IMG/VR virus record: IMGVR_UViG_3300022929_003665
Coordinates: 1 to 23,631 of that record
Origin: a virus
Strand: one strand, 5' to 3'
DNA length: 23,631 bases
Numbering within the stretch: position 1 is the first letter of the stretch; each line of letters starts with the position of its first letter. The notes beneath the pieces are model-generated. The model saw only the letters and a list, made by a program, of their open reading frames with translations, made no database searches and had not been told where the DNA came from. Made by a program: the position numbers and the translations under genes. Below, piece after piece: positions 1 through 7,814 of the stretch.

Positions 1-1252
1 CCTCAAAACCTAAGATATATAAGTGGATGATTGCAATCTTATTCAACTCCTGAATCATAGACCTTTGAATTCTATTGATAGTTCTCGCAAAACGGATATC
101 CTGTAATGCTAAGTTCTTACCTTCACCAGTAACCTCTTCAAAACCTAAGAATGCTTTAGGAACACGAAGTGCCGTCAACAATTTCTTTTGGATGTATTCA
201 ATATCCGCAATCTCTGACAAGTTCTGCGCACCTGGTAAAGTATCAATAGGGTTCGGAGCGTTAGGGTCACGAACAGGAATAAAGTAATCTTGGTCTACAG
301 CCATTTGGTTCATACGTAGGTCGACATTACCCGTTGAAGGGTCTGCGACCTGGTCACGTTTGAACTTGTTGGCGACTCGTTGTACATACGGTTCGACATC
401 TTTGTCATCCATATTACCTACGAATACTTTGAATACTCTTCTTTCAGGTGCTCTTGATGTTCTATAAATTAACATCGCATCTTCTGATAGAATAAGTTGT
501 TTCCAAATTCTTCTGGCTTTCTCCAACATAGAAGTACCATAAGGAAGCTTACGGTCATCACCCAATAACCTAAAGTGAGCAATCTCCCACGTATTGAATT
601 CCATGTCTTTTACTTTCCATTTGAATTTCAATACCTCTTCATTTGATTCACCACTTGGTTGTTGTACACCGTATTGACTTGGTGCCGACTTCATACCTCT
701 TTCCAATCTTTCGATTTCAATATTTGGTAATTGTTGACCACCCATGATACCTTTTTCAGGGTCCAACTTCAAGTATACGAAGTTGTCACCATACTTAGCA
801 GTGTTTCTTGTCCACATCGGTAAGTTGGTATCAATGTCCAATCTATTATTGAATAAATCAGTTAAGACTGATTTGATTCTTTTACTTTCTGAATATACCT
901 GAAGGATGTAACCATCCTCATTTGCTGTTGTAGATTCCTCAGCATAGATATCGAGTGCAGCAGAAATCTCAGGAGTATATTCCATACTCTCATAATCGTA
1001 GAATGCTGCGAGTCTCGTTGGCTCGTAATAAACGGCTTGGGTATATAAGTTATTTTCTACCTTCTGCCATTGTTGACCAAGGTATAGAGTTTGTTGAGCT
1101 TGAAGTTTCTCTCTTTCGTACTCATTTTTGTCAGGTGTTTTAAGTAACTCCTTCTTATCAAATTTGTATACAGGCGGCTGTTGGTCCAATGTAGAATCGG
1201 GACCAAAAACTTTGGTTAATCTCTGCCATACAGTATAGTTATTCTCAGCCAT
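1..1252 (-). CDS. Portal vertex protein, T4 gp20-like (3' end cut by window edge)
   Basis: The frame opens at an ATG at 1250-1252 and stays open to base 1, giving about 417 codons of a family usually 500-600 aa long, so the C-terminus is missing. The protein begins MAENNYTVWQRLTKVFG and contains PEISAALDIYAEE, KYGDNFVYLKLDPEKG, WEIAHFRLLGDD, LPYGTSMLEKARRIWKQL, ILSEDAMLIYRTSRAPERR and FIPVRDPNAPNPIDTLPGAQN. This series, especially the YRTSRAPERRVF and IDTLPGxQN blocks, is characteristic of T4 gp20-type portals. In that family the dodecameric ring at one capsid vertex is the DNA channel, nucleates prohead assembly and docks the terminase. The gene lies 49 nt downstream of the terminase gene on the same strand, as expected for a packaging cluster. 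TATTTAT (gene direction) lies at 1266-1272, 13 nt before the ATG. Confidence 0.93.
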   Translation of the reverse strand, partial: MAENNYTVWQRLTKVFGPDSTLDQQPPVYKFDKKELLKTPDKNEYEREKLQAQQTLYLGQQWQKVENNLYTQAVYYEPTRLAAFYDYESMEYTPEISAALDIYAEESTTANEDGYILQVYSESKRIKSVLTDLFNNRLDIDTNLPMWTRNTAKYGDNFVYLKLDPEKGIMGGQQLPNIEIERLERGMKSAPSQYGVQQPSGESNEEVLKFKWKVKDMEFNTWEIAHFRLLGDDRKLPYGTSMLEKARRIWKQLILSEDAMLIYRTSRAPERRVFKVFVGNMDDKDVEPYVQRVANKFKRDQVADPSTGNVDLRMNQMAVDQDYFIPVRDPNAPNPIDTLPGAQNLSEIADIEYIQKKLLTALRVPKAFLGFEEVTGEGKNLALQDIRFARTINRIQRSMIQELNKIAIIHLYILGFE

Positions 1253-1301
1253 TTCTTGTTTTTATATAAATAGTAGTAATTTCCTACAATAATTAAATCT
1301 T

Positions 1302-3077
1302 TTATTTTCTACCCCCGAATAACCATAAATAGTTTTCATAATCACTTTTTGACGCACCACCGTGATGAGGTCTACCATATGGGTCATTTCTCATCGCACT
1401 TAATGTAGGATTATAATCATTAACAGGATTCTTTATCGGAGTTTCTTGTACCATCCAACTATCAACCATTGCCTTTGTTTGTTCTGTTACCTTCTCCAAT
1501 GATGAGAATGAATTTTCACCAACATATATTGCCATAGCCATTGCCATAATCAAGTCATCGTGTTGTCCTTTTAAGTGGTCAGGTCTACCATTTACATAAA
1601 CGAACGTATTCAACTCATGTAATAATCTAGTTGAACGTACTCCGTAACCATGTCTCAATGCCTCTTCAAAAGCTGCAACAATCTGAACCCTTTTACTATT
1701 AAAGTTCAAACCTGGTATCTTCTCCATTGCTTTTGGATTATATTTCCACTTATCAGCGGCATTAACACCTTCAACATATAAGTTTTGGTAACCCATTTCT
1801 TGAAGTTTTCTTGCCGTAGATACTCCCATACCACCAGTGATATCAATAACCACAAATGCAGAATACATAGTGGCCCATTTGAATGCAATCTCAGCTGCAA
1901 CATCAGGTGGTATCTTTCCTAAGTACTCCAATACCTGTTCTCTCTCATCAAAGTCGATAATACAGAAGGTAGTGAAATCCTCACTATCACCACGAGAAAC
2001 GTCAATACCCATAATGTATTTATGTCCAGGTATTGGTTCTTTCCATTGCCACATTGCACCACCCATAAACTTATTCTCAGCATTACGGATTTCACGGTCT
2101 TTGATTTTTTCAATAGTTTCGTTAGGAATAACATTATCCCCTGAACCTAAGAAATTACATTCCAATTCCTGAGCAATCTTACGTCTATCAAACTTAAGTT
2201 TTTTAGCCATTGCTTCAAACCACAATGAATAGGGTTTATATCCCTCATCAAACTTTTTAGTTATCTCATCAAAATCTCTTTCTCTTGGGTCAATATCTGA
2301 ATAATCAATAATAACCTCTTCATCATTATAGTCTTCACGGTTCAACATGTAATGAACAATGTCGGTACATTTAATTAGTTGTAGTGTTTTGGCATAACGA
2401 GGGTCACGGTACCAATACATATCGGTAATCTTGAAGTCGTTCATCCCTCTTAATGATTGGTCGTATATTGAATAATAGATTGGGTCAAAACCGTTAGGTG
2501 TTGAAATAACGATTACCTTACCACCCGTAGACAATGAAGCCATACACGCAGACCAGAAGTCATCATCGGCATCGATAAATGCTGCCTCATCAAATATTAG
2601 GATTGTTGGGGTATAACCACGCAAGGCATCCTTTGATGTTGCAACGGCTTTCACCTCACAACCATTCGTTAACTTAAAGTGTCTTTGTGAATTCTTATCT
2701 GCAGAGAACTTAACACCTAACCACTCAGGCCATTGGTCAAGGAATGCTCTAATCTTATTCGCAAATTCCATGGATGTATCCAATTTATTTGCAATGATTA
2801 GAATCTTTTCAGGTTTACTCTTTTTAGCTGTAACCAACTTTTTAGATGACCACGCAGCGGTTACCGTAGATACACCCGCCTGTCTATACTTAATAGCGAT
2901 ATTCTCCTCAAAGTTATCGTAGTCGTATATCAACCTGTCTTGGTCAGGGAATAATTCTAAAGGAACGTAACGTGATTGTGTATTGTCGTAGGTTTGAAGA
3001 TAGGTCTTAAGAGCATAGGAAGTATCTTTCACAATCTTTGCATACTCGACCAATACCTGTTCTCTACTTAAACCCAT
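1302..3077 (-). CDS. Terminase large subunit (TerL), T4 gp17-like
   Basis: This 591-aa protein is close in length to T4 gp17 (610 aa). It is the packaging motor ATPase plus headful nuclease that acts at the portal. The N-terminal ATPase has a degenerate Walker A (YRQAGVSTVTA, residues 64-74) in which the usual Lys is replaced by Val. The motif KALRGYTPT-like DALRGYTPT (150-158) precedes Walker B TILIFDEAA (158-166), and the coupling motif ISTPNG is at 191-196. The RNase H-like nuclease domain follows, with MGIDVSRGDSEDFTTF, FVVIDITGGMG and GQHDDLIMAMAMA supplying the acidic metal ligands. The start is ATG at 3075-3077, 21 nt after the upstream stop, with no Shine-Dalgarno sequence. No small terminase was recognised in this window. 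Confidence 0.96.
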   Translation of the reverse strand: MGLSREQVLVEYAKIVKDTSYALKTYLQTYDNTQSRYVPLELFPDQDRLIYDYDNFEENIAIKYRQAGVSTVTAAWSSKKLVTAKKSKPEKILIIANKLDTSMEFANKIRAFLDQWPEWLGVKFSADKNSQRHFKLTNGCEVKAVATSKDALRGYTPTILIFDEAAFIDADDDFWSACMASLSTGGKVIVISTPNGFDPIYYSIYDQSLRGMNDFKITDMYWYRDPRYAKTLQLIKCTDIVHYMLNREDYNDEEVIIDYSDIDPRERDFDEITKKFDEGYKPYSLWFEAMAKKLKFDRRKIAQELECNFLGSGDNVIPNETIEKIKDREIRNAENKFMGGAMWQWKEPIPGHKYIMGIDVSRGDSEDFTTFCIIDFDEREQVLEYLGKIPPDVAAEIAFKWATMYSAFVVIDITGGMGVSTARKLQEMGYQNLYVEGVNAADKWKYNPKAMEKIPGLNFNSKRVQIVAAFEEALRHGYGVRSTRLLHELNTFVYVNGRPDHLKGQHDDLIMAMAMAIYVGENSFSSLEKVTEQTKAMVDSWMVQETPIKNPVNDYNPTLSAMRNDPYGRPHHGGASKSDYENYLWLFGGRK

Positions 3078-3098
3078 AAATCATAAAGTAAGATTTAT

Positions 3099-4379
3099 TT
3101 ATGATAAATCAATTCCGAGACCACCTAAGAAGTCTCTGAACTCATCATCATCTTCCTCGTCATCACTATCACCTAAAGCGTCTTCTAAGTCATACTGACG
3201 AAGTTCCTCAACGATTTCATCAACCATTCTCTTAACAATCTTCTGACCTTTTTCTGAGTCACCAATAATTTCTTTAGCCACCTCGAAGAACTCTTCTGTC
3301 GATAATGCTGAGAAACGTGAGAATAAATAATTCTGAATCTCTCTCATATCATCTTCATATAAATCTTCAGGATATGATGCGGTGAATCTTTCCCAAATAA
3401 CAGGCCCTAATCTTAAATCCCAAATTTCATAAGGTAAGGTATCTTGTGATGCCATAACCATATCTGCGGCTTTAGGGTCGTCAGGTAAACCTTGTGTACC
3501 CAATACCTCGTACACACCTTTGATTAACTCGTGAAGTAAAACAGGAAAGAATAATCCTTTTGCTTTAATTGTAGGTGGGTCAGTAGTATCATCAACTTCT
3601 TCAGAACCCTGAACACCTTCACCCTCACCTGCCATCATCTGTGTCATTTCATCAGGTATAATCCAGTACATCAAATCTGCAATAGACATTAACACACCGT
3701 AAAGGTTAAGTAGTCGTGGGTCCAAACGGTCCAATTCTTCACGAACCAAGTTGAACATATAATGACCTTTCTTAGACGCTCCTTGAATTAAGGAGTTGAT
3801 GAAACGTCTTTTTGCTTTCTCCATGTCAAACTTATCCATTGCATCCATAAATGCTTCGATGTCGTCCTCCATATCATCGGCATTCTCATCACCGAACATT
3901 TTCATAATATCCTCCTCATCAGGTTCTTCTGATGAAGGTCTCATTTTAGAAGTGTCAATCTGACCCATACCTGATAATAATTCTACATCGAATTGGAATG
4001 CTCCATCAGGAAGTGCCATTTCTTTCTTAACCAAATCAACGGCCAAGTTTTCAAGATACTCTTCGTTTTCGTTCTCGATTGATTTAACATCTTGAACTGC
4101 ACGTTGCAACATCATTTGCAACTGCATCAAGGCATTTTGATTAGAGATGTCAGTAATACCTGTATATTGTTTTACCTTATCTACAACGTCCTTAAATCTT
4201 TTCGACGCCAATAACTCTTCAAATGATGATACAACACCATCACCATCCACATCGATATCCAAAGCGGGATTATCAGATAACGGAGTCTCACGACCTTGAA
4301 TTTTTGCCTGAATATCAGGAGCCATTCTTTCTGGTCTATCTCCGTAGTCAATTGGTGCTTCATTAATCTTCTTGCTCAT
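3099..4379 (-). CDS. Unrecognised acidic protein with one EF-hand-type loop, packaging/virion cluster
   Basis: I do not recognise this 426-aa protein. Residues 43-54 (DVDGDGVVSSFE) match the 12-residue EF-hand calcium loop, with acidic or Gly residues at positions 1, 3, 5, 6 and Glu at 12. A Met/Asp/Glu-rich stretch at about 140-190 is followed by a helical region. Two blocks look like folded hydrophobic core: LLNLYGVLMSIADLMYWIIPDE and KAKGLFFPVLLHELIKGVYEV, the latter helical and possibly conserved. The C-terminus is very acidic (DSDDEEDDDEF) and ends in FLGGLGIDLS. It overlaps the upstream gene by 17 nt (4363-4379), and the terminase follows 21 nt downstream, so co-transcription is likely. 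Given the position, a capsid-assembly, scaffold or packaging accessory role is plausible, but this is inference from context only. Confidence 0.85.
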   Translation of the reverse strand: MSKKINEAPIDYGDRPERMAPDIQAKIQGRETPLSDNPALDIDVDGDGVVSSFEELLASKRFKDVVDKVKQYTGITDISNQNALMQLQMMLQRAVQDVKSIENENEEYLENLAVDLVKKEMALPDGAFQFDVELLSGMGQIDTSKMRPSSEEPDEEDIMKMFGDENADDMEDDIEAFMDAMDKFDMEKAKRRFINSLIQGASKKGHYMFNLVREELDRLDPRLLNLYGVLMSIADLMYWIIPDEMTQMMAGEGEGVQGSEEVDDTTDPPTIKAKGLFFPVLLHELIKGVYEVLGTQGLPDDPKAADMVMASQDTLPYEIWDLRLGPVIWERFTASYPEDLYEDDMREIQNYLFSRFSALSTEEFFEVAKEIIGDSEKGQKIVKRMVDEIVEELRQYDLEDALGDSDDEEDDDEFRDFLGGLGIDLS

Positions 4380-5211
4380 CTCTAAATTGTATATTTAATG
4401 TGTTAAACTTCAAAAAACTTGGTAATTCTTTTTTACCTGCCTTAGGTGCTGGTTTGTGTTTTGGTTTGTACGGAGTCTTTCTTTCTGGTTTTTCAATTGT
4501 ACCAGGTTTAACTCTCGAAGGTGCAGTTTCTGTTTCACCCGCTTTTGGAGCCGGTTTATGTTTCGGCTTATAAGGTGTCTTCCTTTCAGGTTTAGTCCTT
4601 GTAGGTGTCTTTACAGGAGCTTCCTTCGTACCAGGTCCCTGTTCCAATAAATTCATTAAATCTTTCTTACTCATAGTCGTCGGTACGTATTTCTTCACCA
4701 AAGATACTATAGATTCTTCGATTTGTCTAATTTCATTTTGTTTTTTAACGTCTCTGACACATCTTTCATATTTTTCAGATTCACTCTTACTATATGACTC
4801 TCTTTCACGTCCTTCTAAACCTAATGAAGATGTACATATCGCCCATGGATTAACCTCTTCTTCTTCACCCATTTCTGAACGGTTATTATCTGAATCATCA
4901 TCCATACCATCAGGAGCCATGTCTTTCTCATCATGAGGACCTTCTTGACCAGTATAATCTTGACGTGCCAAATCTTCCAACCCGTCTTCATTTTCTTCTT
5001 CACCAATCTTTTGAATGGTTTGGTCAATTGCTTGATTCAATTGTGATAATTCACCTTTTAATTGTTGAACATCTTGTACTTTATCAGACAAACTTTCTTG
5101 TTCACCAATTACGGCAGTATATAATGTATCAATTTGAGTTTCGTTCAACATCTTAAGTGTTTCGAACTTGATACCTTTGTTCAATAAACTTGCAACTTTC
5201 TTATTGTTCAT
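4363..5211 (-). CDS. Unrecognised repeat-containing protein (Lys/Pro-rich C-terminal repeats)
   Basis: This 282-aa protein is counted from ATG 5209-5211. An in-frame TTG at 5218-5220 would add three residues, but ATG is preferred. Order: a helical N-terminus with a coiled-coil-like segment (SLSDKVQDVQQLKGELSQLNQ, about 40-60), an acidic linker, then NPWAICTSSLG and YERCVRDVKK (about 120-155) holding the two cysteines. A basic Pro/Lys tail carries two identical copies of KPERKTPYKPKHKPAPKAG 15 residues apart. The tail ends ELPSFLKFNTLNIQFRDEQED. It overlaps the upstream gene by 11 nt and the downstream gene by 17 nt. The acidic middle and basic tail suggest a scaffold, linker or nucleic-acid-contacting protein, but no function is assigned. 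Confidence 0.85.
   Translation of the reverse strand: MNNKKVASLLNKGIKFETLKMLNETQIDTLYTAVIGEQESLSDKVQDVQQLKGELSQLNQAIDQTIQKIGEEENEDGLEDLARQDYTGQEGPHDEKDMAPDGMDDDSDNNRSEMGEEEEVNPWAICTSSLGLEGRERESYSKSESEKYERCVRDVKKQNEIRQIEESIVSLVKKYVPTTMSKKDLMNLLEQGPGTKEAPVKTPTRTKPERKTPYKPKHKPAPKAGETETAPSRVKPGTIEKPERKTPYKPKHKPAPKAGKKELPSFLKFNTLNIQFRDEQED
4435..4491 (-). repeat. Repeat copy A, encodes KPERKTPYKPKHKPAPKAG
   Basis: This is the downstream copy (in gene direction) of a 57-nt coding repeat in the Lys/Pro-rich tail of the 282-aa protein. The encoded 19 residues are identical to copy B at 4537-4593, yet by my codon-by-codon comparison 13 of 19 codons differ, all synonymously. Confidence 0.95.
4537..4593 (-). 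repeat. Repeat copy B, encodes KPERKTPYKPKHKPAPKAG
   Basis: This is the upstream copy (in gene direction) of the repeat, separated from copy A by 45 nt encoding ETETAPSRVKPGTIE. The peptide is the same, but the codons are largely different from copy A, so this is not a recent duplication or an assembly artefact. Confidence 0.95.
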
Positions 5212-5611
5212 GACTTGCAATATTTTTTTCGTAAGTTAATACGATGTCTCTCTCGTAAATTTTATCTTCCACTTCTTTGACTGTGTCACCATATCGGAAA
5301 ACCAATCTAGTGTATTTGTCATCTACTACGGCTTCACTTTCACTGTCTTCCCATGCTAAGGCTATCACACCTTCTGTTGCATCATAAACAGAGAAAAAAT
5401 CTGAATTTTGGATTAAGTTTAACTCAATACCTGAGTTTCTTAAAACTCCAACCTTCTTTATAAAATGTATAAGGGGTGGAGTTGGGTTACCACCGGCTGG
5501 TTCTTTGTCCCAATCTTCACCCCATACATCGTCAACGTCACTAAAAATAAACTCGTAAATGTTATCCCCTTTATAATTGGGTCCGAGTTCGTTAACGTAT
5601 ACTAAATTCAT
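5201..5611 (-). CDS. Unrecognised 136-aa protein of the virion-cluster operon
   Basis: The protein is soluble, acidic and 136 aa long, beginning MNLVYVNELGPNYKGDNIYEF and rich in beta-prone segments (ELNLIQNSDFFSVYDATEGVIALAWED, TRLVFRYGD). There is no signal peptide or membrane segment. Its ATG (5609-5611) overlaps the TGA of the upstream gene in an ATGA arrangement (5608-5611), implying translational coupling. Its own 3' end overlaps the next gene by 11 nt. The family is not recognised. Its place between the acidic repeat protein and the terminase cluster suggests a head or assembly role by association only. Confidence 0.86.
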   Translation of the reverse strand: MNLVYVNELGPNYKGDNIYEFIFSDVDDVWGEDWDKEPAGGNPTPPLIHFIKKVGVLRNSGIELNLIQNSDFFSVYDATEGVIALAWEDSESEAVVDDKYTRLVFRYGDTVKEVEDKIYERDIVLTYEKNIASHEQ

Positions 5612-6801
5612 AATAATTCACCCTTTTGAGAAACTTTAATCTGTTGACCGTCGTTCTCAAATACTAAATTACCTTTGTTTGTTTTTCCTAAAAACTTAAT
5701 TGTTTTATTTTCTTTCAATAAGAAATCTGCAGTCAATTCTTGTTCTACTGTTTCACACATAGACTTCATTTCTTTTCTTACAGTTACCTTTTGAATTTTC
5801 TCAACTAAGAAGTTTTTGATGTTTTTTGATTCAGTCAATGTTTTTTCTTCGTCACTAACTACGAAGTACTTTGATAATACTTTGTCAATTTTAGATTCTG
5901 CAAAGATTTCATCCATTACTCTTTCACCTACTTCAGCTGATTCTTCCATTGGTTCTTCCATATCCATGTCCATATCTAAGTCCATGTCTAAGTCCAATTC
6001 TTCACCAGCATCAACATCTAAATCGGCTTCATCATCTACACCGTAGTCGATTTCGTCCTCTTCAAAGTTTTCTAAGATGTCCTCTTTATCTTCTTCACTT
6101 AATTTATCTAAATCAACTGCTGAGATAATAGAGTTTAATACATATTTGATATCTTCTGATGTTAAACCATCTTGTTGGTCAATAGTTCTTAATTTTTGAC
6201 CTAATTTACCTGTTAGTTTTTGAATTTCTTTGATTGAGATTTCCTCTTCTTCTGCGGGAGTTTCAGCGTCTAAGTCTAAATCCATATCTAATTCTTCACC
6301 ACCTTCATCGTCCATACCTAAATCCATGTCCAAATCAAGTTCCTCTTCACCACCTTCAGAACCCATGTCCAAATCTAAATCCATTTCTGGTTCAGGTGAT
6401 GGTGCTTCAACTTCAGGTTTTGGTGTTTTCAAAACAAACTTCTTGTCTTGCTCACCGAATAGCTCTAAACCTTCTTCGTTTTCGTGTAGAGTGTTTAATT
6501 CTTTAGCCATTAGATTCAATTTCTTCAAGGCTTTAGAATAAGAAGAATGATAACGTCTGTTTTCGATTCTTTCAGCATAATCCATCTCAGATTCATTCAA
6601 TCCTGTTTTGATGATGTATCCATTCTTTTCGTGAATAATACTATAATATTTACCATCTGCTAACTGTCTTGTATAGTCAACAGTCTCGTTCACATTCGAA
6701 GTCGAACGCTCTACTTCGTTGTAGCGAGCAATTTCCATGATGCGTCTTAGTTTTTCATCACCCTGTAATTTCTCACTTCCGATAGGTTTTAAGTCTCCCA
6801 T
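5608..6801 (-). CDS. Highly acidic D/L/M-repeat protein, candidate prohead core/scaffold
   Basis: This 397-aa protein starts at ATG 6799-6801. The N-terminus (1-130) is mixed charge, including KYYSIIHEKNGYIIKTGL and a helical LKKLNLMAKELNTLHENEE. Two low-complexity acidic blocks, made of alternating Asp with Leu or Met (LDLDMDLGMDDE type), lie at residues 140-178 and 267-283. Between them is a helical segment (EIQKLTGKLGQKLRTIDQQ, then LTSEDIKYVLNSIISAVDLDKL). The C-terminal 110 residues (KIDKVLSKYFVVSDEEKTLTE onward) end in a small beta-rich region, TIKFLGKTNKGNLVFENDGQQ. Acidic, helical, repeat-rich proteins near TerL and portal are often prohead core or scaffold components in T4-like phages. 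That assignment is inference, as no family motif was recognised. It is coupled to the next gene by an ATGA overlap. Confidence 0.88.
   Translation of the reverse strand: MGDLKPIGSEKLQGDEKLRRIMEIARYNEVERSTSNVNETVDYTRQLADGKYYSIIHEKNGYIIKTGLNESEMDYAERIENRRYHSSYSKALKKLNLMAKELNTLHENEEGLELFGEQDKKFVLKTPKPEVEAPSPEPEMDLDLDMGSEGGEEELDLDMDLGMDDEGGEELDMDLDLDAETPAEEEEISIKEIQKLTGKLGQKLRTIDQQDGLTSEDIKYVLNSIISAVDLDKLSEEDKEDILENFEEDEIDYGVDDEADLDVDAGEELDLDMDLDMDMDMEEPMEESAEVGERVMDEIFAESKIDKVLSKYFVVSDEEKTLTESKNIKNFLVEKIQKVTVRKEMKSMCETVEQELTADFLLKENKTIKFLGKTNKGNLVFENDGQQIKVSQKGELL
5953..6003 (-). repeat. Acidic low-complexity block 2 (D/L/M)
   Basis: This codes for residues 267-283 of the same protein, a shorter run of alternating Asp with Leu or Met. 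It resembles block 1 in composition, and the near-tandem hexanucleotides could gain or lose units by slippage. Confidence 0.9.
6268..6384 (-). repeat. Acidic low-complexity block 1 (D/L/M/E)
   Basis: This codes for residues 140-178 of the acidic protein. Asp alternates with Leu or Met, interrupted by two Gly-Gly-Glu-Glu spacers. On the plus strand it appears as repeated tccat/tctaa units. Confidence 0.9.
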
Positions 6802-6828
6802 TTTTATACTATTTTGTTTTTTTTCTGT

Positions 6829-6975
6829 TTAATTAAAAACTCCGTTTCCACCGAGTTTAACTGTACTACATTGTACCACTTCAGTCCCGTCGGCTTTACT
6901 ATAAACTGCATGAACAGTTTCAGTTGAACCTGAGAAAGCTTTATATTCCGTTGCCGGGTTACATCCTTGTGCCAT
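6829..6975 (-). CDS. 48-aa small protein
   Basis: This short frame runs from ATG 6973-6975 to TAA 6829-6831. It starts MAQGCNPATEYKAFSGSTET, includes AVYSKADGTEVVQCS and ends VKLGGNGVFN. It has two cysteines, no hydrophobic segment, and a composition rich in Gly/Ser/Thr/Val like a small beta-structured protein. A longer frame in the same place needs a TTG start inside an upstream promoter-like or hairpin sequence and gives an unconvincing Lys/Gln/Asn-rich product, so the 48-aa frame is preferred. It has its own TATTTAT motif (6991-6997) 15 nt upstream, and the acidic scaffold-like gene follows 27 nt downstream. Function is unknown; a small head-decoration or virion peptide is possible. Confidence 0.65.
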   Translation of the reverse strand: MAQGCNPATEYKAFSGSTETVHAVYSKADGTEVVQCSTVKLGGNGVFN

Positions 6976-6996
6976 AATACATTTTTATATATAAAT

Positions 6997-7040
6997 ATAC
7001 CCAAATATAGGATTTGTCATTTTTTCCTATATTTAGGTAT
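6997..7040 (-). terminator. Long A/T-rich hairpin after the nucleotidyltransferase-like gene
   Basis: Two 16-nt arms (6997-7012 and 7025-7040) are inverted complements with one mismatch and a 12-nt loop. In the minus-strand RNA the mismatch becomes a G-U wobble, so all 16 positions pair. On the plus strand the same position would be C-A. This favours a role in the minus transcript, just after the stop at 7043, as terminator or 3'-end/processing structure. A TATATTTG box (7002-7009, minus orientation) lies inside one arm, so it could also host the promoter for the 48-aa gene. Confidence 0.6.
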
Positions 7041-7042
7041 TG

Positions 7043-7792
7043 TTATGAGTTAGTTTCTTGTTCTAAGGATAATCTTTTATCTACGAGTTCGTTTGTAAAG
7101 TCGAAGAGTTTTTGAATGTATCCATTTCTTCTTAAAAACTTAAAGACCAAATTTTCATAGGAATATTCACCCTCTCTTTCCAAACCACAACTTCTATATT
7201 TCTTAAGTTTGTCTTTGACTTTTTCTATTGTTTCTAATGCACTTTCTAACTCATCATCAGAAACATTCTCAATTACGGTATCAATGATTTCCATCCATTG
7301 ATTGGCTTTATCTTCTAATTTATCTTCGTCTAATGTAACACTCTCAGGTGTTGGTTCGTTAATCCATTCGTCAAACATCACAGAATACACTCCCGTTGAA
7401 AAATGTGGTTCTGAGGAGTCCTGAACATATAATTCAACTTCATAACCTCTAACGGTAATATCGTGAGTAGAATTAAATAACGTCTTTTTTAATTTGAATA
7501 ATTCTTTGTACAACTCTTTTTGTTCACCCGCCTCAGTGAAGTCATACATAATGTGTAAGTCAATGTCAGAGAACTCTGACCAGTTGTAGTTCGCCAATGA
7601 ACCTGTCATTGTGATATCTGAAACAAAAATATCTAAACCTAAAAAATCGATAAATTCATTAGAGATTGCAAGAAGAGAGTTACGAACCTCATCTTTCATA
7701 ACATAAGACCCATCTTCTAACGTATCCCAAATTTCAGAATTTAATTCATCCTGAACGTAAAAACTTGAAATAATTCTTGCATTTTGCTCCAT
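7043..7792 (-). CDS. Nucleotidyltransferase-fold protein
   Basis: This 249-aa protein is counted from ATG 7790-7792; a TTG at 7805-7807 is in frame but less likely. The motif TGSLANYNWSEFSDIDLHIM (residues 63-82) is the polymerase-beta-like nucleotidyltransferase signature, GS followed by DxD (Asp76, Asp78). A candidate third acidic residue sits in GYEVELYVQD. The C-terminal half is helical and charged (WMEIIDTVIENVSDDELESALE). Members of this fold transfer a nucleoside monophosphate to RNA, protein or small molecules, and the substrate cannot be read from sequence. It stands between the KTSC-domain gene and the head-protein operon. TATTTAT at 7798-7804 is only 5 nt from the ATG, and a long hairpin follows the stop. 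Confidence 0.85.
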   Translation of the reverse strand: MEQNARIISSFYVQDELNSEIWDTLEDGSYVMKDEVRNSLLAISNEFIDFLGLDIFVSDITMTGSLANYNWSEFSDIDLHIMYDFTEAGEQKELYKELFKLKKTLFNSTHDITVRGYEVELYVQDSSEPHFSTGVYSVMFDEWINEPTPESVTLDEDKLEDKANQWMEIIDTVIENVSDDELESALETIEKVKDKLKKYRSCGLEREGEYSYENLVFKFLRRNGYIQKLFDFTNELVDKRLSLEQETNS

Positions 7793-7814
7793 AACATATA
7801 AATACAAAGAAAGT

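Noticed and set aside
4456-4650. Arg/Phe/Ser-rich plus-strand frame
   Set aside because: It is antisense to the Lys/Pro repeats of the minus gene, and its odd composition comes from the repeat.
5953-6384. CRISPR array or tandem DNA repeat
   Set aside because: The repeated tccat/tctaa units are codon-level low complexity in a coding region, with no spacers of even length.
6230-6541. Ser/Lys/Pro-rich plus-strand frames
   Set aside because: They are antisense shadows of the acidic D/L/M repeats.
6804-7004. 66-aa minus-strand frame starting at TTG
   Set aside because: It starts inside a TATATTTG box and hairpin arm and gives a biased product. The 48-aa ATG frame at 6829-6975 in another register is better.
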